A DNA stretch of 64,000 nt, from positions 4,278,001-4,342,000 of the forward strand of contig NZ_JAGRPV010000001.1 of assembly GCF_030014955.1 (NCBI RefSeq), in the 5' to 3' direction. The position numbers and the translations under genes were made by a program. Shown here piece after piece: positions 19,153 through 27,342 of this stretch. Below the pieces are notes generated by a model, which was not told the origin of the DNA, ran no database searches, and saw only the letters and a list, made by a program, of their open reading frames with translations. The stretch is from Cohnella hashimotonis. GTDB taxonomy: Bacteria > Bacillota > Bacilli > Paenibacillales > Paenibacillaceae. Numbering within the stretch: position 1 is the stretch's first letter; every line of letters begins with the position of its first letter.

Positions 19153-20517
19153 TTACTTAGCCGTAATGCGGCCGTTCGAATCGACGGTCGCGCGATAAGA
19201 CACCTTGTTCAATCTGGCCAACAGCGCTTTGCCCTGCTCCGGCTCCATCGGTCCGGGCTGCGAAGCCTTGGCATACATCGGATCGAACTTCAGCCGGCAA
19301 TTGCCGTCCGCAGCGCATGTCGCGGTCAACACGCCGGTATCCTGCGTCTTGGAGTACTCCTGCTTCGTGGTGAAAACGAAATTGCCGAGGCTGTATGCAA
19401 TCCATTTGCCTTTGTAAGCTTCAAAGCCCTGCAGCACATGGGGATGGCTGCCGATAATCAGGTCGGCGCCCGCGTCGATCAGCGTATGGCCGACGTTGAA
19501 CTGCGCGTCTTTTGGCGTATCCGCCCGCTCGTTGCCCCAATGGACCATCACGACGACGATGTCCGCGAGCTCGCGCGCCTTCTTGACCGCCGCTACGGCC
19601 CGGGTCGTATCGTAAGTCTCGGCGACACCGGGATGATCGGGTCCTGCTTTCCACGAGCCCTCGGGCACGACGTTGGAAACGCCGATATAAGCGACCATCA
19701 GGCCGTTATGCTCGATGTAGACGGGCTCGAACGCTTCCTTTTCGTCCGCGCCCGACCCCATATGCTTGAGCTTGATGTCGTCGAGCGCATCCATCGTGTC
19801 GCTTAAACCCTGCCAGCCCTGATCGAGCGTATGGTTGTTGGCGAGACTGACGACGTCCAGTCCGGCATTTTTGAGTCCTGCCAGGTACGCCGGCTTGCCT
19901 TTGAATACGAATTGTTTGTTCTCCGCGGGCGTGCCGCGCGTCGTGATCGGCGCCTCAAGGTTGCCGGCCGCGATATCTGCCGACTCCAGCAGCGGCTTCG
20001 CCAGCTTGAACGGGTAATCCACGCCGTACTGGTCGATAAGCTTGCCGACGGTGGACGCAGGTAAAATATCGCCGACGAAGGCTAGCGTGACGGTCGCGCC
20101 CGTTGGCGCCGAGGTGCCTGGATCGTTTGTAGTCCCAGTCTCAGGCGTGGCCTCCGGCTCTTCGGTAGAGGGAGAAGCCGTTTCTGCAGGCGCGCCCTCA
20201 TCCGGCTGATCTACTTCCCCATTATCGTCAGGTTCGGACGAAGGCGCGGAGTCAGGCGTCTCTGCAGGCTGAGAAGATTCGACAGGCGATGCCGTCGCAT
20301 CGTCCGGCGGCGAACTCGCGGACGCGGAGGCAGATGCGGACGAGGTGGAGACCGGCGGCGCAGGCGGCGACGCATCTCCGTCTCCGTTGCCCGCCAGAAT
20401 GGCCGCGTACACGCCCACCGCCGCGATCAGCGCTACGGCAAGCGCGCTGATCGCGACGATAGGCCAGCGGCGTTTTCGCTTGGCTTTTTGCTTGGATTGA
20501 ACGCGGGAATAAGGCAT
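19153..20517 (-). CDS. CapA family protein (poly-gamma-glutamate capsule type), membrane anchored
   Basis: 454 residues: cytosolic basic N-terminus, one transmembrane anchor (about 18-42), a low-complexity Ser/Pro/Glu linker (about 45-140), and a calcineurin-like CapA/PgsA domain (VTLAFVGDILPAS, SLANNHTLDQGW, VVMVHWGNER, LIIGSHPHVLQGFE). The domain is a metallophosphoesterase fold found in capsule-retention proteins, here displayed outside the membrane. No pgsB/pgsC partners are in the window, so a capsule role is uncertain. First gene of the operon with the GDPD and FAH genes. Confidence 0.92.
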   Translation of the reverse strand: MPYSRVQSKQKAKRKRRWPIVAISALAVALIAAVGVYAAILAGNGDGDASPPAPPVSTSSASASASASSPPDDATASPVESSQPAETPDSAPSSEPDDNGEVDQPDEGAPAETASPSTEEPEATPETGTTNDPGTSAPTGATVTLAFVGDILPASTVGKLIDQYGVDYPFKLAKPLLESADIAAGNLEAPITTRGTPAENKQFVFKGKPAYLAGLKNAGLDVVSLANNHTLDQGWQGLSDTMDALDDIKLKHMGSGADEKEAFEPVYIEHNGLMVAYIGVSNVVPEGSWKAGPDHPGVAETYDTTRAVAAVKKARELADIVVVMVHWGNERADTPKDAQFNVGHTLIDAGADLIIGSHPHVLQGFEAYKGKWIAYSLGNFVFTTKQEYSKTQDTGVLTATCAADGNCRLKFDPMYAKASQPGPMEPEQGKALLARLNKVSYRATVDSNGRITAK

Positions 20518-20553
20518 TCAGATAAGACCTCCGACGATCGCTTAATGCCCGTT

Positions 20554-20562
20554 ATTATAACA
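20554..20562 (-). promoter_or_regulatory. extended -10 promoter of the capA operon
   Basis: Minus strand TGTTATAAT (TATAAT at plus 20554-20559) forms an extended -10; no good -35 is visible. About 40 bases before the ATG, with GGAGG in between. Confidence 0.55.
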
Positions 20563-20620
20563 TAGACTCGAGCCTCGAGGCGAAGCCCCCATCCGGTCGA
20601 TCGGGCCGTCGACGCAAAGA

Positions 20621-20642
20621 AGCCGCAAACGGCGCAGCGGCT
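20621..20642 (-). terminator. weak terminator after nagZ
   Basis: Minus strand AGCCGC/GCGGCT hairpin followed by TTCTTT. Short stem and poor U tract. Confidence 0.4.
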
Positions 20643-20701
20643 GAATGCGGCAAAACAAGTCAAAAGCTTTCTTTCAAAGGCTACTTTTCATAGTCCAGCG
20701 T

Positions 20702-22297
20702 TCACGAGCATGGGTATTCGCCGACGGTCACGGGCAACCGTCCAAGCGCCGGCAATCTGCCGGCCAATACGCCCGCAAGCGCGGACATCATCGCCGGCTT
20801 GTTCTCGTATGCGCAAATATAGACGGGAACCGCCGGCGCTTCCAGCAGATCGTAGGGCGTGCGCAATGACGTCAGGACAAATGCCCGCCCCGCCGCGTCA
20901 GCCGACTCGTACAGCGACCGAATAAGCGCAGACTGACTCTGGGAGAAGCATGAATCGTAGGAAGCGAACACGATCGCATCCATTTTTTCTGCTGCAGCCG
21001 TTACATCCGCACGCTCTACTTCCGTCGGCTCGAGACCGATCGCGATCTCGGCGACGTCCAGCCCCTCCGCGCGGAGCGCCTCGCCGAGCGTCCAGCTCTG
21101 TTCGACCGCTTCGACGACCTCGGTGCTCGCGCGGGCCTCCGCCCAGACGACGAGGTGACGGACGCCAGGGCGAAGCGGGAGCCGCTCCTCGCCTTTCACG
21201 ACCGTCACAGCCTGCTCGCTCAGCTTGCGCGCCGCCGCTGCTGCCTTCGTTGGGTCCGGGGCCGCAGGATTCGTCCCCGCGAACAGCCCGCGCCTCTCCT
21301 TCAGCGCCCGAACGCGACGGACGGCTTCTTCGATGCGGGACGCGGGGATTTCGCCCGCCAGCACCGCCTCGTACACCGCTTCGAGCGCCGCGACCTGCCG
21401 GTCGAGCCGATGGCTGACGAGGATGAGGTCCGCGCCGCCTTTGACTGCTTCGACCGCGCCCCTCGCGACGCCGATCGTCTCCGAGATGGCATTCATCTCC
21501 AGGCAGTCGGTTACGACGACGCCTTCATAGCCGAGCTGATCGCGCAGCAAGCCGGTCAGAATGCGCTTCGACAGCGTCGCAGGCACGCCGTCGGGCTCAT
21601 ACGCCGGAAAAACGACGTGCGCCGTCATGATCGCGTCGACGCCGGCTGCAATGGCGGCCCGAAACGGCACGAGCTCGACCGCGTCCAAGCGATCGCGCCC
21701 ATGCGGCACGACCGGCAGTGCGTGATGAGAGTCGGCAGCCGTGTCGCCATGTCCCGGAAAATGCTTGGCAACGGCCGCAATGCCGCTTTCCTGGTAGCCG
21801 CCAATCGTTGCCGTGCCGAGCTCGGCCACCTTATGCGGCTTCTCTCCGTATGAGCGTATGCCGATAACGGGATTGCGCGGATTGTTGTTTACGTCCAGAC
21901 ACGGTGCAAAGTTCATATTGATGCCTAAGGCCCGCAGCTCCGCGCCGGCCCGCATGGCGGCCTCGCGGGCCAATTCGGCATGCCCGGCCGCGCCGATGGC
22001 CATCGCGCCGGGCATGACCGTTACGCCGTCTTCCAGGCGGACGACCATGCCTCCCTCCTGGTCGATCGAGATCAGCAGCGGCACCGCGGCTTTTTCCTGA
22101 AGCGACTTCGTCAGACTGGCGACCTGGGCGGCATCCTTCAAGTTGCGTCTGAAATAAATGACGCCTCCAAGCCCGTATGCCTCGATCAGCCGACAAATGC
22201 CGTCGGTAGGCACATGCCCGTCAAATCCGCATATGAACAGCTGGCCGACCTTTCTCTTCAAATCCAAATCTTCCGGGCCTGCATTAAGATTCGACAT
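20702..22297 (-). CDS. nagZ: glycoside hydrolase family 3, beta-N-acetylhexosaminidase (NagZ-like)
   Basis: 531 residues: GH3 catalytic barrel (1-330) with the NagZ signature KHFPGHGDTAADSHHALP, whose His-Asp dyad is the unusual general acid/base of NagZ, and the nucleophile region VVTDCLEMNAI. A C-terminal alpha/beta domain (about 360-530) follows, as in B. subtilis NagZ (YbbD). The enzyme releases GlcNAc from muropeptides or chitin-like fragments. The ATG 22297 (GAAGGAG upstream) lies inside the end of the response regulator gene (14-base overlap), so the two are translationally coupled. No signal peptide, so intracellular. Confidence 0.93.
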   Translation of the reverse strand: MSNLNAGPEDLDLKRKVGQLFICGFDGHVPTDGICRLIEAYGLGGVIYFRRNLKDAAQVASLTKSLQEKAAVPLLISIDQEGGMVVRLEDGVTVMPGAMAIGAAGHAELAREAAMRAGAELRALGINMNFAPCLDVNNNPRNPVIGIRSYGEKPHKVAELGTATIGGYQESGIAAVAKHFPGHGDTAADSHHALPVVPHGRDRLDAVELVPFRAAIAAGVDAIMTAHVVFPAYEPDGVPATLSKRILTGLLRDQLGYEGVVVTDCLEMNAISETIGVARGAVEAVKGGADLILVSHRLDRQVAALEAVYEAVLAGEIPASRIEEAVRRVRALKERRGLFAGTNPAAPDPTKAAAAARKLSEQAVTVVKGEERLPLRPGVRHLVVWAEARASTEVVEAVEQSWTLGEALRAEGLDVAEIAIGLEPTEVERADVTAAAEKMDAIVFASYDSCFSQSQSALIRSLYESADAAGRAFVLTSLRTPYDLLEAPAVPVYICAYENKPAMMSALAGVLAGRLPALGRLPVTVGEYPCS

Positions 22298-23951
22298 CGC
22301 TGTTCTCCTTCGCTGCGCCGCGAGATGATCGGCCGGGTTCGATTTGACCCTGCGCCAATGTCCTGCCCTGGGTTTGTTCTCTGTATTCGGAAGGCAGGAA
22401 TCCGGTATATTTGCTGAATACGCGGGTGAAATACCTTCGTTCGGCATATCCGACCATCAGGCCGATAGCCGTGATGCTCTTGTCGCTGATGGCAAGCATC
22501 GACTTCGCCATTTCCATCCGCTGCTTGGTAACGTACTCGACGAACGTCTCGCCGAATTGCTGCTTGAACAGCAGGCTGAAGTAGCTGCCGCTGATTCCTA
22601 AATAGTCGGCCATCGCATCGATGCTGAGCTCCGAGGACAGGTTGCGTTCGATATAATCGCGCGCCGACAGCATCAGGACGTCGCTCGTCTTCTTTTTCAT
22701 CACATTGTCGATCGAACGGTCCACCAGCCGGTTGATGACGGCCAAGGTCTCGCGGATGCCCGGGTTGCGGTCGAGCTGTTTCCAAAAAGCCGTCTCGTCT
22801 TCCCCCTGAATCACGTCCATCGAACGCATTTCACGGAGCAGATGGAGGCACAGATAGTGCAGGATCGGCTGGACCCGTTCGTAAGAAGCGTCAGGGAGCT
22901 GACGGAAGCTCTCGTTCAGTTCCCGCAGCGCACCTTCCGTCTTCCGGCGGTCGCAGCGTTTGAGGCCCGTAACCATTTCCTCGATCCGGTCCCACAATCG
23001 CTGCGAGTGCTCCGAGTGCGCCTTCGTCCGTTCCGGTACAATAACGGCGTCGTCCAGGCCCGCATTCAAACTGAGCGAGCGCTGCAAAATTTTATAGACG
23101 CGCGCCAGCTTCTCCAGCGACACCGGCGCCGGATGGAGCGCCACCCGGATCTGAATCTTGAGATATCGCTCGACGGCTTCTCTAAGCTGACAGCTCCAGT
23201 CCTCGCATTGCCCCCTGTCGAACGTTTCAGCCGGCATGCGCTCGATCAGCACGCACCATTCCCCGCTCCTCACCTGCAGGACGGTATACGGAATTTGCAG
23301 CGACGACAAAAATTCCTGAAGTACGTTATGCACGGCAAAATTCCAGAGCTTGCGCTCCTTTTCGTCCCAATTGCGCTCCTTCTGCGAATAATCGGCCACG
23401 TCTGCGAGCAGCATCGCAAAGTTCAAGTCGCCGCCAGACAACTCATGCTGCTTCAAGAAAGGTTTGGCCGAGCAGCCCCCCACCTCCATCAGCACGTCGT
23501 AGAGCACCTTTTCGTAGGCCAGGTGAAATACCTGATGCCATTCCCGCTGAATGTTCTGCTGCTCCGCCTTGCGTTCCCGAATGCCGTCCGCCAGCCTGCT
23601 GATCGTCTGACCGAGTTCGTCGTAGTCGATCGGCTTCAGAATATAGTCTTTGACCTCGTACCTTATGACGGACCGCACATAACTGAAGTCCTGATAACCC
23701 GTCATCATAATCACTTCGGCGTCTGAGCCCATCTCGCGCAGCCCCTCCAGAAACTGAATGCCGTCCATAACCGGCATGCGGATGTCGCACAGGATCAGCT
23801 CCGGGGAATGCTCCCGCGCGAGCGCAAGCGCCGCTTCGCCGTTTTTGGCCGTTCCCGCGACGTCGACGCGCAGCTCCTCCCAAGGAATGACGGCTTGAAG
23901 ATTTTTTAAAATGTTAATCTCGTCATCCACCAACAACGCCTTTATTCTCAC
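22284..23951 (-). CDS. two-component response regulator, YesN type (REC + AraC HTH)
   Basis: 555 residues. Receiver domain 1-120 with ALLVDDEINIL, phospho-acceptor aspartate in LILCDIRMPVMDG, MMTGYQDF and the conserved lysine in LKPID. A long middle region of unknown fold follows, then an AraC-type double HTH at about 425-530 (ELSIDAMADYLGISGSYFSLLFKQQFGETFVEYV and TAIGLMVGYAERRYFTRVFSKYTG). It overlaps the kinase gene by 29 bases and nagZ by 14 bases, a tight sensor-regulator-enzyme operon. Confidence 0.95.
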   Translation of the reverse strand: MRIKALLVDDEINILKNLQAVIPWEELRVDVAGTAKNGEAALALAREHSPELILCDIRMPVMDGIQFLEGLREMGSDAEVIMMTGYQDFSYVRSVIRYEVKDYILKPIDYDELGQTISRLADGIRERKAEQQNIQREWHQVFHLAYEKVLYDVLMEVGGCSAKPFLKQHELSGGDLNFAMLLADVADYSQKERNWDEKERKLWNFAVHNVLQEFLSSLQIPYTVLQVRSGEWCVLIERMPAETFDRGQCEDWSCQLREAVERYLKIQIRVALHPAPVSLEKLARVYKILQRSLSLNAGLDDAVIVPERTKAHSEHSQRLWDRIEEMVTGLKRCDRRKTEGALRELNESFRQLPDASYERVQPILHYLCLHLLREMRSMDVIQGEDETAFWKQLDRNPGIRETLAVINRLVDRSIDNVMKKKTSDVLMLSARDYIERNLSSELSIDAMADYLGISGSYFSLLFKQQFGETFVEYVTKQRMEMAKSMLAISDKSITAIGLMVGYAERRYFTRVFSKYTGFLPSEYREQTQGRTLAQGQIEPGRSSRGAAKENSDVES

Positions 23952-25806
23952 GTTCGCCGCCCCCCGACTCGCTTGGTATGACGCACTTGATGATCGTCCC
24001 CTGCCCCGGCGCGCTGCACAGCATCACTCCATAGCTTGAACCATAATGAATCCGCAGCCGATCGGCGACGTTGCCTACGCCCATTCCGCGCCTCTCGCCC
24101 GTCTCCGGCGATTCGCCGTACAGCTGCTCGAGCGTCGTCACGCCGCTGGAAGCAAACAAGGCGAGCCGCTCATCCGATATGCCGATGCCGTTGTCCTCCA
24201 CGTAAAAAACGATGTTTTCATCCTCAAACGCCGCCGACACGCGAATTCTGCCTAAATAATCGATGCCCTCGAAACCGTGCTGAATGCAATTTTCGACGAG
24301 GGGCTGAAGCGTGAGCTTCAGGATCGAATGCGCCATCATTTCGGGCGGGACCTCGATCGTATATTCGAACAATTCCTCGAATCGGAACTTTTGAATCTCC
24401 AGGTAGCTGCGCAGATGCTCCAGCTCCTGCTCGATCGTGATTTCCTCCTTTTGCGTAATGCTGATCCGGAAAATGTTGCCCAGCCGCTGCACCATTTTGC
24501 TCACTTTTCTTCCTTCGTTTTGTACCGCCAAAATGTTAATCGACTCCAACGCGTTAAACAAGAAGTGCGGCTTGATCTGCGCCTGGAGAAGCATCATTTC
24601 CGCCTTCCGCTTGCGCCGCTGCTCCATCGTAACGTCGCTCAGCAGCTCCGATACCCGCTCGACGAGACTGTTGAAGCCCTTGGCGAGAATAACCGTCTCG
24701 TCGTTGCCCGTCACGGGCACCCGAGTCGTCAGATCGCCCCGCTCCACCTTCCTCATCGCGCCGACGACGCTCACGATAAAGCTGATGGTCCTGCGGACGA
24801 ACATCAGGTTGAACACGAGCGCGCAGGCCAGACAGCCGATCGTAATCATAACGACGTATCGGAGCATCGATGCGAGGTCCCCCGACAAATATCCCCAGTC
24901 CGTCACGGTAACCAGCGTCCAGTCCCCCGTACCAAGTCGTTTGATGTCGCCCAGATTATGCACGGAGACAAGGCTTTTCTCGCCGTCGAACATCATTTTT
25001 CGGGTTTGGAAGTTCCGGGACAGGTTCAGCTTGCCGTCCGGGTCCGTTGCGGCGAACGACTGACCTTCCGTTTTTCCCGCGCTGTCGTACACCACGACGC
25101 CACCTCGGCCTACAATCAGATAGCGCCTGTCGCCGTCCCCTTCCGTGTTGTAAAAATTAAACGTCCGCGCCAGCTCGGTCATCCCGAAGCGCATCACGAG
25201 CACGCCTTTCGGTTTAAGTGTATCGATGTCGAGCAGCACCCGGATTTGCGTGAACAAGTTGTTGGAGCCCGTCAGCCTCGCATCCTCGTTCGGACCGATC
25301 CAGACCGGAGCGCCGTTTTTCTTCAGCACTTCGGGGTAGATCGGATTGCTCTCCAAGACATCCCTCGGGATCGGCTCGTCGACGACGAACCGAAGATTCA
25401 CGACCCTGCCGTCTACGTGATACAGCGTGACCGACTTGATGCCCGGATACGTAAGAAGCACCCTGCCGGTAAGCTTTTGTTTCTCAAGCAACTCTTCGTA
25501 ATCCCCGCTCTCGGTCTCCTTGGACTTGTCTTGCTTGCCCCCGGTGCTCTGCACGCCCGCGCCAAGCGCCTGCTCCACGCTCTCCACGCTGTCCTCCGTC
25601 GTCACCCAGAAGTCCGAGAAGTAATTCGCTTCCTTGATCATATTGTTCAAATTGCGGCCGATCGCGTTCATCGACAGCTCCATTTGATCCGAATATTTCT
25701 GCTCCGTAATATGCTGAAAGGTCAAATAAGAGATCGTTCCGAGCACGACGAGCGGCATGATAATAAAGAAAAAAAAGGCGGTAAATACGCGCTTGCCCAG
25801 ACTCAT
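23923..25806 (-). CDS. sensor histidine kinase, YesM type
   Basis: About 627 residues: TM1 (about 5-30), extracellular sensor domain (about 40-285), TM2 (about 305-325), HAMP (VERGDLTTRVPVTGNDE), His_kinase dimerisation motif QAQIKPHFLFNALESINIL, and ATPase boxes LQPLVENCIQHGFEG, VEDNGIGIS and GMGVGNVADRL. It senses an extracellular signal, probably a glycan, and phosphorylates the adjacent YesN-type regulator. Start at 25806 (MSLGKRVF, with GGAAAGG upstream) is preferred; the ATG at 25833 is an alternative. Confidence 0.94.
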   Translation of the reverse strand: MSLGKRVFTAFFFFIIMPLVVLGTISYLTFQHITEQKYSDQMELSMNAIGRNLNNMIKEANYFSDFWVTTEDSVESVEQALGAGVQSTGGKQDKSKETESGDYEELLEKQKLTGRVLLTYPGIKSVTLYHVDGRVVNLRFVVDEPIPRDVLESNPIYPEVLKKNGAPVWIGPNEDARLTGSNNLFTQIRVLLDIDTLKPKGVLVMRFGMTELARTFNFYNTEGDGDRRYLIVGRGGVVVYDSAGKTEGQSFAATDPDGKLNLSRNFQTRKMMFDGEKSLVSVHNLGDIKRLGTGDWTLVTVTDWGYLSGDLASMLRYVVMITIGCLACALVFNLMFVRRTISFIVSVVGAMRKVERGDLTTRVPVTGNDETVILAKGFNSLVERVSELLSDVTMEQRRKRKAEMMLLQAQIKPHFLFNALESINILAVQNEGRKVSKMVQRLGNIFRISITQKEEITIEQELEHLRSYLEIQKFRFEELFEYTIEVPPEMMAHSILKLTLQPLVENCIQHGFEGIDYLGRIRVSAAFEDENIVFYVEDNGIGISDERLALFASSGVTTLEQLYGESPETGERRGMGVGNVADRLRIHYGSSYGVMLCSAPGQGTIIKCVIPSESGGGERENKGVVGG

Positions 25807-25867
25807 CGGCCCCAGCCTTTCCCGTGTCCCCATCGCGAGGAAATTGTTCGTCTGACTTCATGGTGTC

Positions 25868-25876
25868 ATTATAGCA
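25868..25876 (-). promoter_or_regulatory. extended -10 promoter of the kinase-regulator-nagZ operon
   Basis: Minus strand TGCTATAAT (TATAAT at plus 25868-25873) about 35-60 bases upstream of the kinase start; no strong -35. Confidence 0.5.
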
Positions 25877-26003
25877 GGATGTAAGCGGGCCGTAGTCACA
25901 TTATAGGGCGCAGTTGCAGGGAGGATAAGCAGGCATTCATATGATCGAGGGATAAAATCGTCTACAAGTCTTGCGGGCACGTTGTACCTTGTTTTTTTGA
26001 AAT
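25877..26003. other. spacer between kinase promoter and insertion sequence
   Basis: About 127 bases with no gene or recognised repeat; it ends at the IS target duplication. Confidence 0.3.
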
Positions 26004-26007
26004 CATA

Positions 26008-26027
26008 CCATTATCCCCGTCGCTCAG
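26008..26027 (+). repeat. left terminal inverted repeat of the insertion sequence
   Basis: CCATTATCCCCGTCGCTCAG; 19/20 match to the reverse complement of 27223-27242. Confidence 0.85.
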
Positions 26028-26087
26028 AAAAAGCACTTCCGCTTCGTTCGGGTGATTTGAAATTAACAGGAATTTGGAATTTTTCAT

Positions 26088-26116
26088 TTGAAACGAGAAC
26101 GTTTGTTTGGTATAAT
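26088..26116 (+). promoter_or_regulatory. transposase promoter inside the insertion sequence
   Basis: TTGAAA (26088-26093), 17-base spacer, TATAAT (26111-26116), followed by AAGGAG before the transposase ATG. Confidence 0.8.
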
Positions 26117-26156
26117 TTGCATGTAATCGAGTTTTGATAAAAGGAGCGACTATGCC

Positions 26157-27086
26157 ATGGTGGATGCCCCGATGACAAATGACGAGTTTCTAGCCGCCTT
26201 TGGCACGGAGCAAGCCTGTGCCGACGCTTTGTTCAACGCGCGCTGGCCGGACGGATTTAGCTGCTCGGCGTGCGGGGGGGCCCGTTATTATGAGATATCG
26301 ACGCGACGCCTGCCTTTATACGAATGCGCTTCATGCCGGCTCCAGACCTCATTAATTGTCGGCACGGTTATGGAAGGCAGCCGGACGTCCTTGACTAGAT
26401 GGTTCCATGCGATCTATTTGTTGTCCCGCACGGATGGCATCAGCGCTCTCCGCCTCAGCAGCTTGATTCTGGTCACCTATAAGACCGCCTGGCTGATGGC
26501 CCATAAGATCAGAAATGCCATGTCCGAAGCCGACGCTTCCGTCTTGCTAACCGGCAATGTCCGTATCGACCGCTGTTATTATGGGGACCCGACTTTCGAC
26601 GATGCGCGTCAGCCGCTGCTGATCGGCGCTGCTTTTAACGATGAAGCTTCGCCCGCTTATATCAAGATCAAGCAACCTCACCCGAGTCATGTTTACGAAA
26701 ATAATCGCTTTATCAAACCAGAGGGTGTCCAAGCCTTCCACGAAGAGCATACCGATTGCTCTTCCAAGCCTGAAATTTACGGTTATCGCAAAAACAATCC
26801 TGCTTTAAGCCTGGTCGCCCGCCAATTTAACGCATGGCTTAACTTGACGTTCAACGGCATCGGGGCCAAGCATTTGCAGCGCTATTTAAACGAATTCGCC
26901 TTTCGCCTCAACTGCTCCTATCGAGAAGTCCATGTTTTTCGAGAGACCCTCGCTTGGTGCGCGAACTCACCGGTTGTTACCTATCCGCAGCTTATCGCAT
27001 ATAAACCTATGCTTCAGGTACCTTGGTTAGTTTTTGGAAGTAAAGCCCGTTGGAGAGGCGCGCATTTGTCCCGATGGGGAGCCTGA
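26157..27086 (+). CDS. IS1595-family (ISXO2-like) transposase
   Basis: 309 residues. An N-terminal zinc ribbon (about 30-65: FSCSACGG ... YECASCRLQTSLIVGTVMEGSRT) is typical of ISXO2-type transposases, then a helical region (VTYKTAWLMAHKIRNAM) and a DDE-type core: first Asp in NVRIDRCYYG, second in EEHTD, and the C-terminal KHLQRYLNEFAFRLN motif. The segment after the first Asp (RCYYGDP rather than ETYVGGK) departs from typical members, so activity is uncertain, but the gene is full length. Lower GC in flanks than neighbouring genes supports acquired origin. Confidence 0.85.
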   Translation: MVDAPMTNDEFLAAFGTEQACADALFNARWPDGFSCSACGGARYYEISTRRLPLYECASCRLQTSLIVGTVMEGSRTSLTRWFHAIYLLSRTDGISALRLSSLILVTYKTAWLMAHKIRNAMSEADASVLLTGNVRIDRCYYGDPTFDDARQPLLIGAAFNDEASPAYIKIKQPHPSHVYENNRFIKPEGVQAFHEEHTDCSSKPEIYGYRKNNPALSLVARQFNAWLNLTFNGIGAKHLQRYLNEFAFRLNCSYREVHVFRETLAWCANSPVVTYPQLIAYKPMLQVPWLVFGSKARWRGAHLSRWGA

Positions 27087-27222
27087 TTTAGAACTATTAA
27101 GAATTCATAGTTGTGTTCTTGATTCGCAGGGGTAGTAACAAGGAGATATTGGTATTCCGTCTAAGCGCGGATTCTGTTTGCTATGTCTTCGGGTATTCTT
27201 GCATAGCATCCAGACCTGTTTC

Positions 27223-27242
27223 CTGAGCGACGGGGATAGTGG
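27223..27242 (-). repeat. right terminal inverted repeat of the insertion sequence
   Basis: Reverse complement of the left end with one mismatch; followed directly by CATA, the same four bases that precede the left end. Confidence 0.85.
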
Positions 27243-27298
27243 CATAAAGTTGAAAATAAGAGACAACTATTCGTTATGGGTTTTTATGGAAAAATATC

Positions 27299-27337
27299 AA
27301 AATAGCCGCTTCACCGAAAACGGCGGGGCGGCTATTT
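27299..27337 (-). terminator. terminator of hemEHY (bidirectional)
   Basis: AAATAGCCGC pairs with GCGGCTATTT around a 17-base loop; on the minus strand it is followed by TTGATATTTTT. Confidence 0.8.
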
Positions 27338-27342
27338 GTTTG

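Larger units (their letters stand above)
26004..27246 (+). mobile_element. complete insertion sequence, IS1595/ISXO2-like, 1235 bp with 20-bp TIRs and 4-bp target duplication
   Basis: The left end CCATTATCCCCGTCGCTCAG (26008-26027) and the inverted right end (27223-27242) match at 19 of 20 bases. The bases directly outside both ends are CATA (26004-26007 and 27243-27246), a 4-bp direct repeat consistent with target duplication. The single gene inside encodes an ISXO2-like transposase. IS1595 elements usually make 8-bp duplications, so either the subgroup differs or the 4 bp are partly chance. Similar ends recur at 46.2-46.5 kb. Confidence 0.82.

Noticed and set aside
20217..20230. CCATTATC match to the IS end inside capA
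   Set aside because: Only eight bases match, in a coding linker region, so chance is likely.
22284..22297. Frameshift between regulator and nagZ
   Set aside because: Both frames are complete; the overlap is a start-in-stop coupling with its own ribosome binding site.
24277..25884. 535-codon open frame opposite the histidine kinase
   Set aside because: Antisense shadow of the kinase.
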